Shown: positions 50,041 through 61,140, counted from the first letter of the stretch. The stretch: DNA of 64,000 bases from Ichthyophis bannanicus (GCA_033557465.1 CM066041.1:154479532-154543531); one strand, 5' to 3'. Translations and numbers: made by a program. The notes: a model not told the origin generated them from the letters alone.

Positions 50041-52062
50041 CTCTGTTGTTATGTTAAGTGCTGTTGAATTGATGATGGCTCATGTCAACCATGTGGATTA
50101 TTTTCTTAATCTGTGTCTTCAGTCAGGCAGCTAATTGTTCAAAGAGGGGCCATCCATAGCTACTATTATTGTATCAATCCAGTAGATTGCTGGCCTTCCT
50201 CTTTTGCATTGACCGTCAACCTTGCCAAGCATGATGCTTTTCTCTAAGTATCTTTCTCTCTGCATGATGTGTCCAAATTATGAAAGTCAAGTCTTGTCAT
50301 CTGAGCTTCTAAGGAAAGCTTGGGTTTGATCTCCTTTAGTACCAACTGATTTGTTCTTTGTACAATCCATGGTATACACAATATTAGCAAGAAGCATGAT
50401 TGATTTTCTTCTGGCCTTTCTTCTTCACTGTCCTATTTTCTCATTCATATAATGTTATTGAAAATATCATGGCATGGACAAGTCAAATCTTTGTATACAA
50501 AGTTACACATCTTGTCTAGGTCCTTCATAGCTGTTCTGTAAAGAGCAATGCGTCATCAAATTTCTTGACTGCTTATCATTTCTTTATTGACTATTGATCC
50601 AAGCAGTTTAAAGTTGTCAAGTTATCTACTTTTTCTATTTCTTCTGCACCAAGGACAAAATGATTCATTTTGCCAGTGGTCAGGATCTTTGTCTTCTTCA
50701 TGTTAAAGTACAGACCCATTTTAAGCCTATGTTCCTTGATCTTGATAAGCAGATATTTCAGATTGTCTTTACTTTCAGCCAGTAATGTGGTATCATTAGC
50801 ATAGCGAAGATTGTTAATGAGTCTACCACCAGTCTCCACATCTTGGTTGCCTTTATACAGTCCTGCTTCTCGGATGATTTGTTCTGCATATAAATTAAAC
50901 TGGTATAGGGAAAGTATGCAGCCTTGACACATATCTTTGCTAATTTTGAACCATTTTGTTTCTCCTTGTTCTGTTTGAATGGTTGTTTCTTGGTCAATGT
51001 AAAGGTTATGCTTGAATACTATCAAGTGTTCTGGTATACCCATGCTTCTTAATGTGATCCTGAGTTTTTTATGATTTACAGAATGGAAGGCCTTGCTGTA
51101 GTCAATAAAGCACATGATATTGGGTCTTTTGAAGGATTCATCTCAGATCCACAATGATGTCTTGTTCTTCGCCCTTTCCTGAATCCTGCTTGCATTTTAG
51201 ACAGTTCTCATTCCAGGTATGGTTGTAGTCTCTACTGATTGATCTTGAGTACAATTTTGCTGTTGTATGAGATCAGAAAGATTTTGAGAGTCAGTCAGAT
51301 CACCTTTCTTCAGTATTCATATGAATACAGATCTTTTCAGGTTAGTTGGCCATGATGATGTTTTCAAAATTTCCTTGCAGAGCTTGTAATTATTCTAACA
51401 GCTGAATATGATTGCTGTAATACTTCAAAGAGAATGCCATCAATGCCCAGTGTTTCATTCTTTGATAATGCTCTCAGTGGTGCATTGACTTCTTTCATCA
51501 CCAGCATCTCCTGATCATAAGGTACAGGTTGAAACGATGGTTGAGCCACTTGATCTTTATGGTATAATGACTGAGTATTCTTTCTATCTTACCTTGATCT
51601 TTTCAGCATCATGGATCCTTGAGCATGTTTAGCATTCCAATTTGAGGCTGGAATTTTCTTTTGTAACTTTAGGAAAGTTGATCTTGTTCTACCTCTAATT
51701 CCTCACAGTTTCTGATTCTATTTTCTTGCATGCATTATTGCTGCACATTGGAAATCTGTGTTAAGTTTCATAACTGCCTCTCTATCTTCTTTGTCTTTAG
51801 CTTCTTTGCATTTATGAGCAATGTTCAGGGTTTCTTCTGTGACCCATTTTGACTGTTTTTGCTTTTTCACCTTTTGCAGAGACTTTTCACTTTCTTTGAG
51901 CACAACTTTCTTGAAATCATTTCATAAGTCTTCTGGTGCTCTTTCATTTGTATCCAATTTTGCAAGCAGTCTTCAAGTTCCGGTGGCATATTTTCAAGAT
52001 CATATTTGGTACATTCATAATTGGCTTGCTCTTTTTCAGCTTTCTCTTGAGTTTGCATACTA
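50041..52062 (-). mobile_element. RTE-clade LINE, 3-prime half (RT), antisense
   Basis: Minus strand. RT of the RTE/BovB type: MCFIDYSKAFHSVNHKKL (about 51110), MCQGCILSLYQFNLYAEQII, GGRLINNLRYANDTTLLAES (catalytic box YADDTTL changed to YANDTTL, so the first Asp is Asn), KMGLYFNMKKTKIL and NHFVLGAEEIEKVDNL. Upstream linker words (ELEDCLQNWIQMKEHQKTYE) lie at 51720-52060. The 3-prime end is at about 50041 inside DIRS 3. Several stops. Confidence 0.88.
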
Positions 52063-53323
52063 GGATCCAAGGCAGCATGGATTCACCAGAGGCAGGTCTT
52101 ATCAGACAAATCTGATTGAGTTCTTTGATTGGGTGACCAGGGAGTTAGACCGAGGGAGAGCCCTAGATGTGGTGTATTTAGATTTCAGTAAAGCCTTTGA
52201 CACTGTTCCTCACAGGCGACTTATAAACAAACTGAGCACCCTAGGGATGGACCCTAAAGTTACTGCTTGGGTTAGAAATTGGTTGGGTGGGAGGCGATAA
52301 AGAGTACAAGTAAATGGAGCTCACTCTGAGGAGAAGGATGTTATCAGTGGTGTGCCCCAGGGATCTGTCCTTGGTCCAATTCTTTTTAACATCTTTGTTA
52401 GTGATATAGCGGAAGGGCTTTCAGGTAAGGTTTGCCTCTTTGTGGATGATACCAAAATCTGCAATAGAGTAGACACCCAGGAAGGTGTAGATAACACAAG
52501 GAGGGATCTAGCTAAACTTGAAGAATGGTCTAGAATTTGGCAGCTGGGATTTAATGTTAAAAAATGTAAGGTCATGCATTTGGGCTGCAGCAATCCAAGG
52601 GAGCAATATGGTATAGGGGGTGAAGTACTTTTGTCCACTAAAGAAAAGCAGGACCTAGGCGTGGTTGTGTCTGATGAGTAGCTAAACAGGTAGAAAAGGC
52701 AACGGCAAAAGCTAGAAGGATGCTTGGGTGCATACGGAGAGGAATGGCTAGCAGAAAAAAGGAGATGATAATGCCTCTGTATAAGTCTTTGGTGCAACCT
52801 CATTTGGAGTATAGTGTGCAATTCTGGAGACCGCACCTTCAAAAGGATGTGAACAGGATGGAGTCGGTGCAGAGGGTGGCTACTAAAATGATTAGTGGTC
52901 TTCATTATAAAGCATATGAGGACAGACTGAAGGATCTTAATATGTACACCTTAGAGGAAAGGCGGGATAGAGGTGATATGACTGAGATGTTTAAATACCT
53001 CTGTGGCATTACTGTTCAGGGAGAGAGCCTCTTTCAATTGAAAGCAAGTTCTGCTACGAGGGGACATGGGATGAGGGTGAAGGGAGATAGATTCAGGAGT
53101 GATATGCGGAAATATTTCTTTCCGGAAAGAGTAGTGGATCCATGGAATAGTCTCCCAGTGGAGGTGGTAGAGATGAGGACAGTAACTGAATTCAAAAAAG
53201 CATGGGACAAACACAGAGGAACTCTAAAGGTAAAAAGGGGACTGTTGTAGTTATTGTTATGGAAGGACAGACTAGATAGGCCATGTGGTCTTTTTCTGTC
53301 ATCATATTTCTATGTTTCTAGTA
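52063..53323 (+). mobile_element. CR1 second-family LINE fragment inside RTE
   Basis: Starts QGSMDSPEAGLIRQI-like in broken frame, then VVYLDFSKAFDTVPHRRLIN, GVPQGSVLGPILFNIFVSDI, GKVCLFVDDTKICNRV (catalytic box VDD), WQLGFNVKKCKVMHLG, DLGVVVS, then after one stop RKKEMIMPLYKSLVQPHLEY, ERRDRGDMTEMFKYLCG, MRKYFFPERVVDPWNSLPVE, and a tail ending ATTTCTATGTTTCTA. It is the best-preserved copy of this family here, with two frame breaks. Confidence 0.93.
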
Positions 53324-54420
53324 GCTGGTGATCTGTATTGAAGTTAGCTCCAGATTTTGTTTTTGTTGATGTTATTGAGCTTTTCTATCATTAACTATCA
53401 CAGATGTAGTCAGTTTGAATTTTGTATAATCCATTGGGTGAAGTACATGTGTACAGTCACAGCTTGTCTTGCTTGAAGGTGTTTGTTTGAGATGAATAGA
53501 TTGTTGGCCTTGCAGAATTCTATTAGCCTTCTCCAGCTTTGTTTCTGTTGCCAAACCCATACTTCCCATCCACTTTACCTTTTGTTCCCAGCTTTTGTGT
53601 TCTAGTCACCCATGACTATCAGTATATCTTGTCTGCATGACAGTTTGTACTTGTTCATAAACTGATCAATTTCTTCCTCTTCTGCAGCAGTGGTTGGTGC
53701 ATAAATCAGAATAATTGTTATGTTGATAGACATTCCTTGTAGATAAATAGAAATGAAACTGTCACTGATTGCACTGTATTTCATTACAGTTCTTGCAAGT
53801 TTCTTCTTAGTTATAAATGCAACGGCATTTATTCTTTGCTTTTCATTTACACCATCTGATGATCAGATTCAGAGTGCCCAATACCATACCATTTCAGTTG
53901 GCTGACAACCAACAGGACGAGTTGTATATATTCCATTTCATTTTTGACCACCTTCAGATTCCCTTGGTTCATGCTTCATACATTCCATGTCCCAATCTGT
54001 AAGATACCTTTGCAGCTTCTGACTCTTGTTTCATGCGCTGCTACATCAGCTTGTCAGACATCCCAAGGACTTTGATCCAACCACATTATAAATGCTGGTT
54101 TTATTCTGAAATCCTTCAGCTCTTCTCCAGTAACCTTTTGGAGATCTCATCTTCCAGCACTATATCGCAATTTATTTTATTGTGACTATTCATTGGGCTT
54201 TCATGGAAAAAGATATGGAAGTAGATTGCCAGGCCTTTCTTCCGCACAGGTAATGCCAGTGTTGTTGCCATTGTCACAGAAATATGATCCTCCACTGCCA
54301 ACATCATCCCATACTGCTGCTGCTCAGATGGTGGTTTAGTCTGGCACCGCAGCTGAGACCTGTTCCATATTGGGAGACCCTGCCAGTAGTTAAGCTACCA
54401 ATAACATAGCTTTCATCTTC
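53324..54420 (-). mobile_element. RTE-clade LINE, 5-prime half (endonuclease), antisense
   Basis: Continues the RTE after the CR1. Minus strand: LQIGTWNVRSMNQG-like start near 54000 (the TWNV block), LKWYGIGH-like, ISIYLQGMSINITIILIYAP (about 53720), DILIVMGD (catalytic Asp), GLATETKLEKANRIL, and a degraded SDHQLL block near 53330. This is the apurinic-type endonuclease of RTE. The 5-prime flank (54115-54420) recurs at 25396-25653. Confidence 0.88.
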
Positions 54421-55480
54421 ACTGATGCACAGAAGCTCTTGAGGCTTATCAAGCTGCAAGCCAAACAAGGAACCCTGCTAACAGCCCCATTAGATCCACA
54501 TACCATGGTTTGCATGGCCAGTCTGGGGCTACCAGGATCACCAAGCTTGGATGAGTCTGAATCCTGCTTAGGAGGTGGTTCACCAAGGGCCATAGAGGAA
54601 AGATGTAAAGCTACATGGGACAGGGAATCTAGGCCCACTGCTTGCTGGTCCCTCCTGTGACTGAAGTAGTTAGCATTGTCCTTAGCCTTGTCCTGTGTAG
54701 TCATCTGATCGAACACAGGAGACTCCACCTTCACACTATGAGACCAAATGTGCAGGGGCTCAATTCCCATTCCTTTGGTCTACCATGTTCTGACTCAAGA
54801 AGTCTGCCTAGCCTAGATGTTGTTGACACCTGCTATTACGACTGATGACAGAGTCATCATGTGCTTCTCTGCCCACTTGGACATGGCAACCACCTTGAGT
54901 GCCTCCTTGGCACTTCGGGTCCCTTCTTATTTCATGATGTATGGCACTGCCATGATATTGTCTGAGAATACTGGGACTGGTTTGCCCACTAGTAAAGTTT
55001 GAAACCTATTGAGTACCAGCCAGATTGCTCTGGCCTCTAGCTGATGAATCAGCAAGGAGGCCCTCTAAGGGGACCAAAGGCCCTGAAACATCTGGCTAGA
55101 CAGTGAGCTCCCTGCCTTTCAGGCCAGAATAAGTGGTGCGAACTAACCAATCTGGGGTTTCCAGCAGCATACTGATAATTAGATGGTGGATTTGAAGCCA
55201 CCTTGCTAACTGTTCCCTGAACTCCTGAGGGAGGGGAAGGTGCTGGTTGAAGAGCTGAGAGCACAGAGACCAGAGGACAATAGGTGTTTCTCTAGTAGGC
55301 GCATATGTGCCCTGGCCCACGAGACCAATTCTAGTATTGATGCCATGGACTACAGGAGCTGAAGATAGTCCCTGGCCTAAAAGGTAGGTTGCACACACAA
55401 CTCCATGAGTTGTTTCTTAAGCTTGAGCATCCTCTCCACCATGAGGAAAGCTCAACCCTGAAGTGTGTTGAAACTCTCCA
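54421..55480 (-). pseudogene. DIRS 3 RNase H and end of RT
   Basis: Minus strand, right to left: MLKLKKQLMELCVQPT and a YLQLLGT-like word, TRIGLVGQGTYAPTRETPIV, FREQLARWLQI, then QLEARAIWLVLNRFQTLL (Glu), VPVFSDNIMAVPYIM (Asp, about 54950), SKWAEKHMMTLSSVVIAGVN and TFGLIVKVESPVFDQMTT. It corresponds to INRLELRAV / SDNATAVAYI / VAGVNNVTADFLS of DIRS 1. Stops at several points. Confidence 0.82.
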
Positions 55481-55732
55481 CCAAATGCTCCAAATCCTGA
55501 GAGGGGATGAGGTTGCTCCATAGTTTGGGTCAAGAGGCAGGCTTATCTGCCCTGCTGCACTAATTCACATACCTTTCCACCTGGAGGCAGGCAATTACTG
55601 GCTTCTCTCAGTGCTGCACCAGTGGTTATACCTTCTGATGGCATCACTGAAAGATGCTCAAGTCTGCCTCCATCTGTTGGCAAGGGAGAATAACCCAATC
55701 TTCTAGACTGGTCTAGCAGGATAAGGAATATG

Positions 55733-55792
55733 AAACATCATACCCTGCTGCATTAATCTGCAACTATCATTTAAAGCTGTGAGACCTATGGA
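55733..55792 (+). mobile_element. CR1 remnant after DIRS 3
   Basis: TTAATCTGCAACTATCATTTAAAGC reads as the L-CNL-LKS-V segment that follows LYNSF in CR1, so this continues 47860-48369. Confidence 0.55.
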
Positions 55793-55885
55793 GGAGTAGC
55801 TTAATGTTATAGCAGTGGGCTGAGAACCAGGGAAGCCAGATTAAAATCAAATCACTTAACCCTCTGTTGCCACAGGAACAGATGT
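55793..55885 (+). mobile_element. SINE fragment
   Basis: GGAGGAGTAGCTTAATGTTATAGCAGTGGG (A box), then a deleted B-box zone, then AATCACTTAACCCTCTGTTGCC. Decayed copy of the 26090 type. Confidence 0.82.
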
Positions 55886-56608
55886 GAAGTGACATTTTAG
55901 AAAGGATGTCCAGGTGAAATCTGGGATGCCCAGGGCAAAATGTCGAAAAAAAAAATCAGGGATGTTTTAAGTGTTGGCCTGATTTTGGAAACATGGATGT
56001 CCCCAAAATGGACAGCACACTGGTGGCCACATAGATGTCGCCACTAGAAAAAACGGGGTAGAGGACGTCTATTCTATGCTGAACGCAATCTATTTTGCAT
56101 GAAAGGATGTGCATCAGCGTGCCAAACCAAAATCAAGTTTACTAGTTCCCCTACCATTTTCATTATCAGTAAAATATAGGAGGTATCAGAGTACATTCTT
56201 CTCTATGCCCTTCTAGTGTCTGGATGGCAGAATGAGGGCTCTTCCAGTGCTTATTCATGCCCTGGAGCAGGTAGAAACTTGAATTTAGCTCGGGATGTAC
56301 AGGGTGTTTCTGAAATTGGGCGAGGACATCCAAGTACTTGGAAATGCTCCAGACACACCAATACAATGTCTCCATTCAGCCATGGTCATCCTCATGCTGG
56401 GTATGTCCTTAGAACTGCTTTCTAAAATAGCTCCAGGGACATCTTTGTGCTTCAGACATCTGTATGTCCATTTTTAGATGTCCAAAGCATGAATAGAGCT
56501 TCAAAAATAACCCTCTTAAGAGTGTAAACCCTCTGGAAACATTGTACACATGAGTTAAATCATATTTTCTGAAGAGTAGCCAATAAAATGCCAGTTTCAA
56601 ACATGTAC
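55886..56608. repeat. Unclassified repeat in CR1
   Basis: Many GATGTCC / GGACATC words on both strands (for example AGGATGTCCAGG near 55904, GGGACATC near 56428), with TTTTAGAAAGGATG at the left and TTCTAAAATAGCTCCAGGG toward the right, suggesting an old foldback element. No gene; ends not fixed. Confidence 0.45.
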
Positions 56609-56756
56609 CCAGGGGTGATCCAATAACTATAAACCAGTGAACCTGACATTGCTGTCAGGTAAAATGATAGAAGCAATTGTTAAGGACAAAATTAGTTGGC
56701 ATATAAATAAACATGGCTTAATGGGAAACATCCAGCATGGATTAGCGATGTGCACT
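56609..56756 (+). mobile_element. CR1 RT remnant
   Basis: CAGGGGTGATCCAATAACTA to AACATCCAGCATGGATTA codes GDPITI-PVNLTLLSGKMIEAIV and HGLMGNIQHGL, the next CR1 segment after 55733-55792. Confidence 0.82.
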
Positions 56757-56919
56757 ATAAAAAAATTTAGTGATGACTAAATTGAATTGACATGTGCTAA
56801 CCAACTTAATGTGTTAAATCAATTTAGCATGTACTAAAAATTGTTCATTTAAATGAATGTGTGAAACTAACCAAAAAACACCATCCCCAAGCCAGCCACA
56901 GACTACCTCGGTTTAACAT
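56757..56919. other. Unassigned AT-rich spacer
   Basis: Repeated AATTTAG / TTAAAT words, nothing classified. Confidence 0.4.
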
Positions 56920-57239
56920 AGTAACATAGTATATGATGGCAGATAAAGACCAGCGTGGTCCATCTAGTCTGCCCAGCAAGGCGGCAAGAGTAGGTGCACT
57001 TGCCGCTCCTTGCAGGTTACCTCACCTTATGCCTTTGTTTAGGGGTGTACACACCGCTCTGTGTAGATCACCCCTATTTGTTCAGATATAAAAGATAGCT
57101 ATGCTTATTTTGATTTTTATCCTGTTGCTATAAAGGGATCCACTATGTCTGTCCCATGCCATTTTGAATTCTGTCACTGTGTTTGCCCCCCTACTTCCAT
57201 CAGGAGGGCATTCCAAGCCTCCCTTTCAGTGAAAAAGTA
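56920..57239 (-). mobile_element. CR1 second-family 3-prime end, antisense (part 1)
   Basis: AACATAGTAACATAGTATATGATGGCAG is the inverted tail; GTCTGTCCCATGCCATTTTGAATTC is the complement of the EFKMAWDRH region, and it ends at the Tigger-like insertion in TCAGTGAAAAAGTA. Confidence 0.9.
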
Positions 57240-57681
57240 CAGTGGAACCTCGGTTTTCATGATCAATCCGTTTGAAAAAGTCTGACTAAAACCGAATGTA
57301 TGAAAACTGAAGCAATATTTCCCATAAGAAATAATGTAAATCCAATTAATCTGTTCCAGACACCCAAAAATATTAACAAAAAATACATTTTATAGATAAC
57401 TATATTTTTACATACAGAAAACAAGGAGAAATAAATATAAATGACTAATGAAATGGATAAATTAACATTTAACATCACTTTTACCATTATTGAAGACTCT
57501 TGTTGGCATATGGAAGACAGTCAATCAGCAAGAGAATCAAAATAAAGAAAATCCCACTTCTGGCCACAAGATGGTGCTCCATTTTCAACTGTACGAAAAC
57601 CGAGACAAAATCTCAACGAAAAAAGTCAACGAAAACCGAATCGTACGAAAACGAGGGCATACGAAAACCGACGTTTGACTG
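57240..57681. mobile_element. Tigger/pogo-like MITE, 442 bp, TA target
   Basis: Left end CAGTGGAACCTCGGTTTTCATG and right end (reverse complement) CAGTCAAACGTCGGTTTTCGTA. TA stands on both sides (57238-57239, 57682-57683), and excision restores GAAAAAGTATTTCCTGAC exactly as in the intact CR1 at 15140-15160. The interior has further ACCGA/TACGAAAAC repeats. No transposase. Confidence 0.92.
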
Positions 57682-57789
57682 TATTTCCTGACATTGCTTT
57701 TCAGTTTATCCCCTTGCAGCTTCTGTTATGCCCTCTAGTTTTACAGCTTTAACTGGGCATCTTTTATGCCGTCTGTGGTGATAGTGCTA
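57682..57789 (-). mobile_element. CR1 second-family 3-prime end, antisense (part 2)
   Basis: TATTTCCTGACATTGCTTTTCAG continues part 1; ends with CCCTCTAGTTTTACAG. Confidence 0.85.
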
Positions 57790-57888
57790 CTGAATATCTA
57801 GATAGGGCCGCTGAATAGCTTGATCTCCACATTTTAGCTGGTTAGCAGGTCTTCTAACGGACTAAAAAGCTTTGAATAGGCCCCCAGT
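57790..57888 (-). repeat. ATATTCA-type repeat, antisense fragment
   Basis: Contains CTGAATATCTAGATAGG and ends TTTGAATAGGCCCCCAG, the reverse complement of the GGGGGCCATATTCAAAG start at 6826. Confidence 0.6.
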
Positions 57889-58195
57889 ATGTTTGGATTT
57901 TTAGAAGGTGTTTGATAAAGTCCCTTATGAGAAACTCCTTAGGAAATTAAAAAGTCATGGAATGGGAGGAGCTGTCTTACTGTGGACTGGATACTGGTTA
58001 AAAGATAGGAAGCAAAACATGGGACTAAATTGTCAGTTTTCCCAATGGAAAGTGTAAATAGTGGAGTGCCTCAGGAATCTGGGTGTGACTGGTGTTTAAC
58101 ATTCATTAGCAATTTGGGAAAAGGAGCATTGAATGAATTGATCAAATTTATAGATGAGACAAAAATATTCAAAGTAGTTAAAACAAACACTGTGT
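57889..58195 (+). mobile_element. CR1 RT remnant (last piece of split copy)
   Basis: FDKVPYEKLLRKLKSHGMG, WILVKR-like, then the VNSGVPQES region and IKFIDETKIFKVVK, where FADDTKLF has become FIDETKIF. It follows in order from 56609-56756. Confidence 0.85.
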
Positions 58196-58204
58196 GTGAG
58201 AAAT

Positions 58205-58310
58205 GAGTGGTGGTATAGCCAAATGATTAGAACAGCAGGATGAGGCCCAGGGAATTCCTGATTTGAATCCCAACCCCACTGCATTTGATCTTTTCTCCAA
58301 AGATTTGACT
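58205..58310 (+). mobile_element. tRNA-derived SINE, part 1
   Basis: GTGGTGGTATAGCCAAATGATTAG (A box) and CTGATTTGAATCCCAACCCC (B box), ending near GACTTGTCCAAG, where RTE sequence enters. The rest is at 61448-61484 and 62484-62582. Confidence 0.88.
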
Positions 58311-58480
58311 TGTCCAAGCCATGGTATTTTGTATAACGTTATATGGATGCAAAAGTTGGACAGTGAAAAAGATAGACAGGAAGAAAATCAATGCCTTCAA
58401 ATTATGGTGCTGGCGAAAAACATTTGTATACTACCATGGATTGCCTGAAGAACAAACCAGTCAGGACTAAAGCATCACTA
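58311..58480 (+). mobile_element. RTE LINE C-terminal fragment, part 1
   Basis: AMVFCITLYGCKSWTVKKID, then INAFKLWCWRKTFVYYHGLP and EEQTSQD: the conserved YGCESWTVKK and ELWCWRRLL words of RTE elements. It is split by an L2-type LINE. Confidence 0.9.
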
Positions 58481-58484
58481 GAGC

Positions 58485-61140
58485 ATCACCATCACTACAG
58501 CAACATCAGTCCTCTGCATTCCTCAATGCCATCGAAACTCTTGGATATCAACAACTAATCTTGGAGCCCACTCACATTAAAGGAAACATCCTTGACATGG
58601 TCTTCGCGCCACAATCGGCTTCTGCACAAAACAGCAACATTATAAAATCTATCAATGATGTACCATGGTCAGACCATAAACTAATAATCCTACAAATTCC
58701 TTTGGACAACACTCATTCCTTAAACAACAGAAACCTTGACAACACACTAAGAGCCCCATCAAGAAGCTTTCGGCCCTTCAATAAGGATGTCATAATGACA
58801 AATACCCAACCACTCCTCAGCAATACAACACTCAACCTGGAAGAAGCAATTGAAGCCTGGAATAACAGCCTCAATACCATTGCTATGCTACCACACAAAA
58901 ACACATCAAGGAAAAGACCCTCAGCTCCATGGTTCTCTCCCGATCTGCGATCTTCTCTTATGCACCTCAGAAGACTCGAAAAACGCTGGCGCCGATCACT
59001 GGCCATTGATGATCGCACAGCCTACAATCTCTATTTAGCAACTCACCGTGAAGCAATCACAAACAAAAGGAAGCAGTATCACACAGAGATGCTCAAAAGA
59101 TCACTAAACAAACCTCGTGATTTGTTCAACCTAGTAAAATCATTATCTAATGAACCATCTTCAGAACAAAAATGTGATATTCACCCACAAGAATTTGCTG
59201 AATACTTGCAATCTAAACTCCTACAGATGGATGAGCTACAGAATACAGCTATTCAAGAATCAACTTGCCAAAACACCTTATCTTCACTTTCTGCACCCTC
59301 AGCTAAACAAATTGAAGACACAATCTCCTCACTCAATACCTCCACCGCTCAAACCGATCCTTGCCCAGCCTTCTGGATAAAGGACCTTAGAAGTGTATTC
59401 AGCCCATTCATTGCAAGAATCATGAACCTCTCATTCTCAACTGGTTCATTCCCATCTGCTCTAAAGCTCACATCCATCAGACCATTATTAAAAAATTCCA
59501 AATTAGACCCTAAATGGGCTGACTCATACAGGCCTATCGCTAGTATTCCCCTCCTAGCAAAAATTTTTGAAAAAGAGGTGCAACGCCAAATTCAAGACCA
59601 CATAGACTCCACAGATCCTCTCGACTACTTTCAACATGGCTTCAGAGAACATCATGGAGTTGAAACACTCCTCACCACCCTCCTCAATAACATACTCACC
59701 AGTATAGACAACATCCGCCAAGGCGTCGTGCTAATCTTCTTAGATATAGCAGCAGCGTTTGATTCGGTAAATCACGAGATACTCATTACACGATTGAAGG
59801 AAAAAGGCATCGGTAGTTCAGTGCTGGAATGGTGTAAATCTTACCTTGACACTAGAATGCAATATGTAAAATCTGCAACAGGAGAATCAAATCTTTTCCA
59901 CCAAAAACAAGGAGTACCGCAAGGGTCATCTCTTTCATCTCTCATGTTTAACATCTACATGCAGCCCATCTGCAATATCATCAGATCTTTCAACGTGAAA
60001 GGTATGATATATGCAGATGACATCCTACTTTATATGCCATTTTCGACAATGCAATTAGATCTACTGCCCATAATAAATTGCTTCAATGCAGTATCAGAAT
60101 GGCTTCTCTCACAGAACCTCCGCATCCAACATAAGAAAACTGAGGTTCTCTTTGTTACAAGAGACCCTAACTTCATTCCACCAGCACAAATAAGTGTCAA
60201 AGGAGCTGATCTATCCACCAAGGAAGCAATAAGATACCTTGGAGTCACGCTGGACCACCGTCTCAATATGAAATCACACGTTAACAATATAACAAAGGCT
60301 GTATACTTCAAGATACGCACACTCAGGCATCTACGCTCATTACTGGACCCAGACAATTTTCGAACCATCTTCCAAGCACTCATCCTACCACATTTCGATT
60401 TCGCCAATTCAATTCTACAAGGTCTCCCACAATCCACCCTAAGTTCTCTTCAACTTGCCATGAACACTGCTGCAAGGGTTCTACAAGGAGCATCCAGGAA
60501 TGATCACGTGACACCAATTCTCAAATATCTTCACTGGCTCCCGATACAAGGCAGGATCATATTCAAAACCCTAATTCTCACATACAAGGCCATACATGGT
60601 TTGTCTGCAAACTCTCTAACTGATCTCACACAAGTTTTACCTCCAACTAGAGCCAGAAGAAAAATAGCGACAAACACCCTTATAATGCCGAAGGCCATAA
60701 CAACCTGTAGCCAAGCAACAGCGAACAGAGCCTTCATGTTTTGCGCCCCAAAACATTGGAACTCCCTACCACCCGAAATTCGTGCCATAACCGGCATAGT
60801 CCAATTCAGAAAGGCCCTCAAACATAACCTATTCATCAAATACTACCCCACATAAAGTGCATAATATTTACCACAAACTTAACAGAATTCCCTCCTTTTC
60901 CAAACATTATTGATAATATTACATAAATACTTCTCTCATGTGATCGAATTAGCAGATCAATATTCTATGTATATAGTTCAATGTATATAGTTTTACCCCC
61001 ATATTATCCATGTTTATCTTATCCAATTTTATTTTCCTGTTTTATGTAATACCGAGCAGCCTGTTGTTCTGGTCTTTGGTTCTCTGTAAACCGCGCTGAT
61101 TGTAAATAGCGCGGTATATAAAAAATTGAAATAAATAAAT
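58485..61140 (+). mobile_element. L2-type LINE, 5-prime-truncated, intact ORF
   Basis: Inserted in the RTE fragment. It carries an unbroken ORF from the last part of the endonuclease to the stop at 60855, a 285-bp 3-prime UTR with the hairpin CCGCGCT...AGCGCGG (61091-61097 with 61108-61114), GTATATAAAAAATTG and an AAATAAATAAATAAAT tail. The absence of stops over about 780 codons makes it the youngest LINE in the window. Confidence 0.93.
58510..60855 (+). CDS. L2-type endonuclease (C-term)/reverse transcriptase, 3-prime-complete
   Basis: No native start: the frame enters from the truncated 5-prime end (SAFLNAIETLGYQQLILEPT). Order: the end of the endonuclease with THIKGNILDMVF and SDHKLI (catalytic SDH block); a linker rich in Asn/Ser with KRPSAPWFSPDLR; RT motifs SIRPLLKNSKLDPKWADSYR, DYFQHGFREHHGVETLLTTL, VLIFLDIAAAFDSVNHEILI (catalytic Asp), QGVPQGSSLSSLMFNIYM, MIYADDILLYMPF (YADD box, about nt 60010), NLRIQHKKTEVLF and AIRYLGVTLDHRLNMKSHV; C-terminal LILPHFDFANSILQGLPQST, LHWLPIQGRIIFKTLILTYK, NSLPPEIRAITGIVQFRKAL. 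All RT catalytic residues are kept. Copies LINE RNA at the target site; this truncated copy is unlikely to make a functional protein. Confidence 0.93.
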   Translation, partial: SSAFLNAIETLGYQQLILEPTHIKGNILDMVFAPQSASAQNSNIIKSINDVPWSDHKLIILQIPLDNTHSLNNRNLDNTLRAPSRSFRPFNKDVIMTNTQPLLSNTTLNLEEAIEAWNNSLNTIAMLPHKNTSRKRPSAPWFSPDLRSSLMHLRRLEKRWRRSLAIDDRTAYNLYLATHREAITNKRKQYHTEMLKRSLNKPRDLFNLVKSLSNEPSSEQKCDIHPQEFAEYLQSKLLQMDELQNTAIQESTCQNTLSSLSAPSAKQIEDTISSLNTSTAQTDPCPAFWIKDLRSVFSPFIARIMNLSFSTGSFPSALKLTSIRPLLKNSKLDPKWADSYRPIASIPLLAKIFEKEVQRQIQDHIDSTDPLDYFQHGFREHHGVETLLTTLLNNILTSIDNIRQGVVLIFLDIAAAFDSVNHEILITRLKEKGIGSSVLEWCKSYLDTRMQYVKSATGESNLFHQKQGVPQGSSLSSLMFNIYMQPICNIIRSFNVKGMIYADDILLYMPFSTMQLDLLPIINCFNAVSEWLLSQNLRIQHKKTEVLFVTRDPNFIPPAQISVKGADLSTKEAIRYLGVTLDHRLNMKSHVNNITKAVYFKIRTLRHLRSLLDPDNFRTIFQALILPHFDFANSILQGLPQSTLSSLQLAMNTAARVLQGASRNDHVTPILKYLHWLPIQGRIIFKTLILTYKAIHGLSANSLTDLTQVLPPTRARRKIATNTLIMPKAITTCSQATANRAFMFCAPKHWNSLPPEIRAITGIVQFRKALKHNLFIKYYPT

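Larger units (their letters stand above)
48370..55732 (-). mobile_element. DIRS retrotransposon 3, degenerate, split by an RTE LINE
   Basis: Inverted ends (about 48370-48480 and 55612-55732) share GACTTGAGCATCTTTCAGTGAT and AACC.TTGGTGCAGC words in reverse complement. An internal complementary region with GGACTGGTCTAG and CTGCTAGACCAGTCC lies at about 48685-48790. Between are recombinase pieces (48830-50040) and RNase H with the end of RT (54421-55480). Gag and most of RT are deleted. An RTE LINE occupies 50041-54420 and a CR1 tail 49166-49289. It is the most decayed of the three DIRS copies. Confidence 0.88.

Noticed and set aside
58510..60855. A host gene because the ORF is long and open
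   Set aside because: Endonuclease/RT motifs, truncated 5-prime end and AAATA tail identify a LINE.
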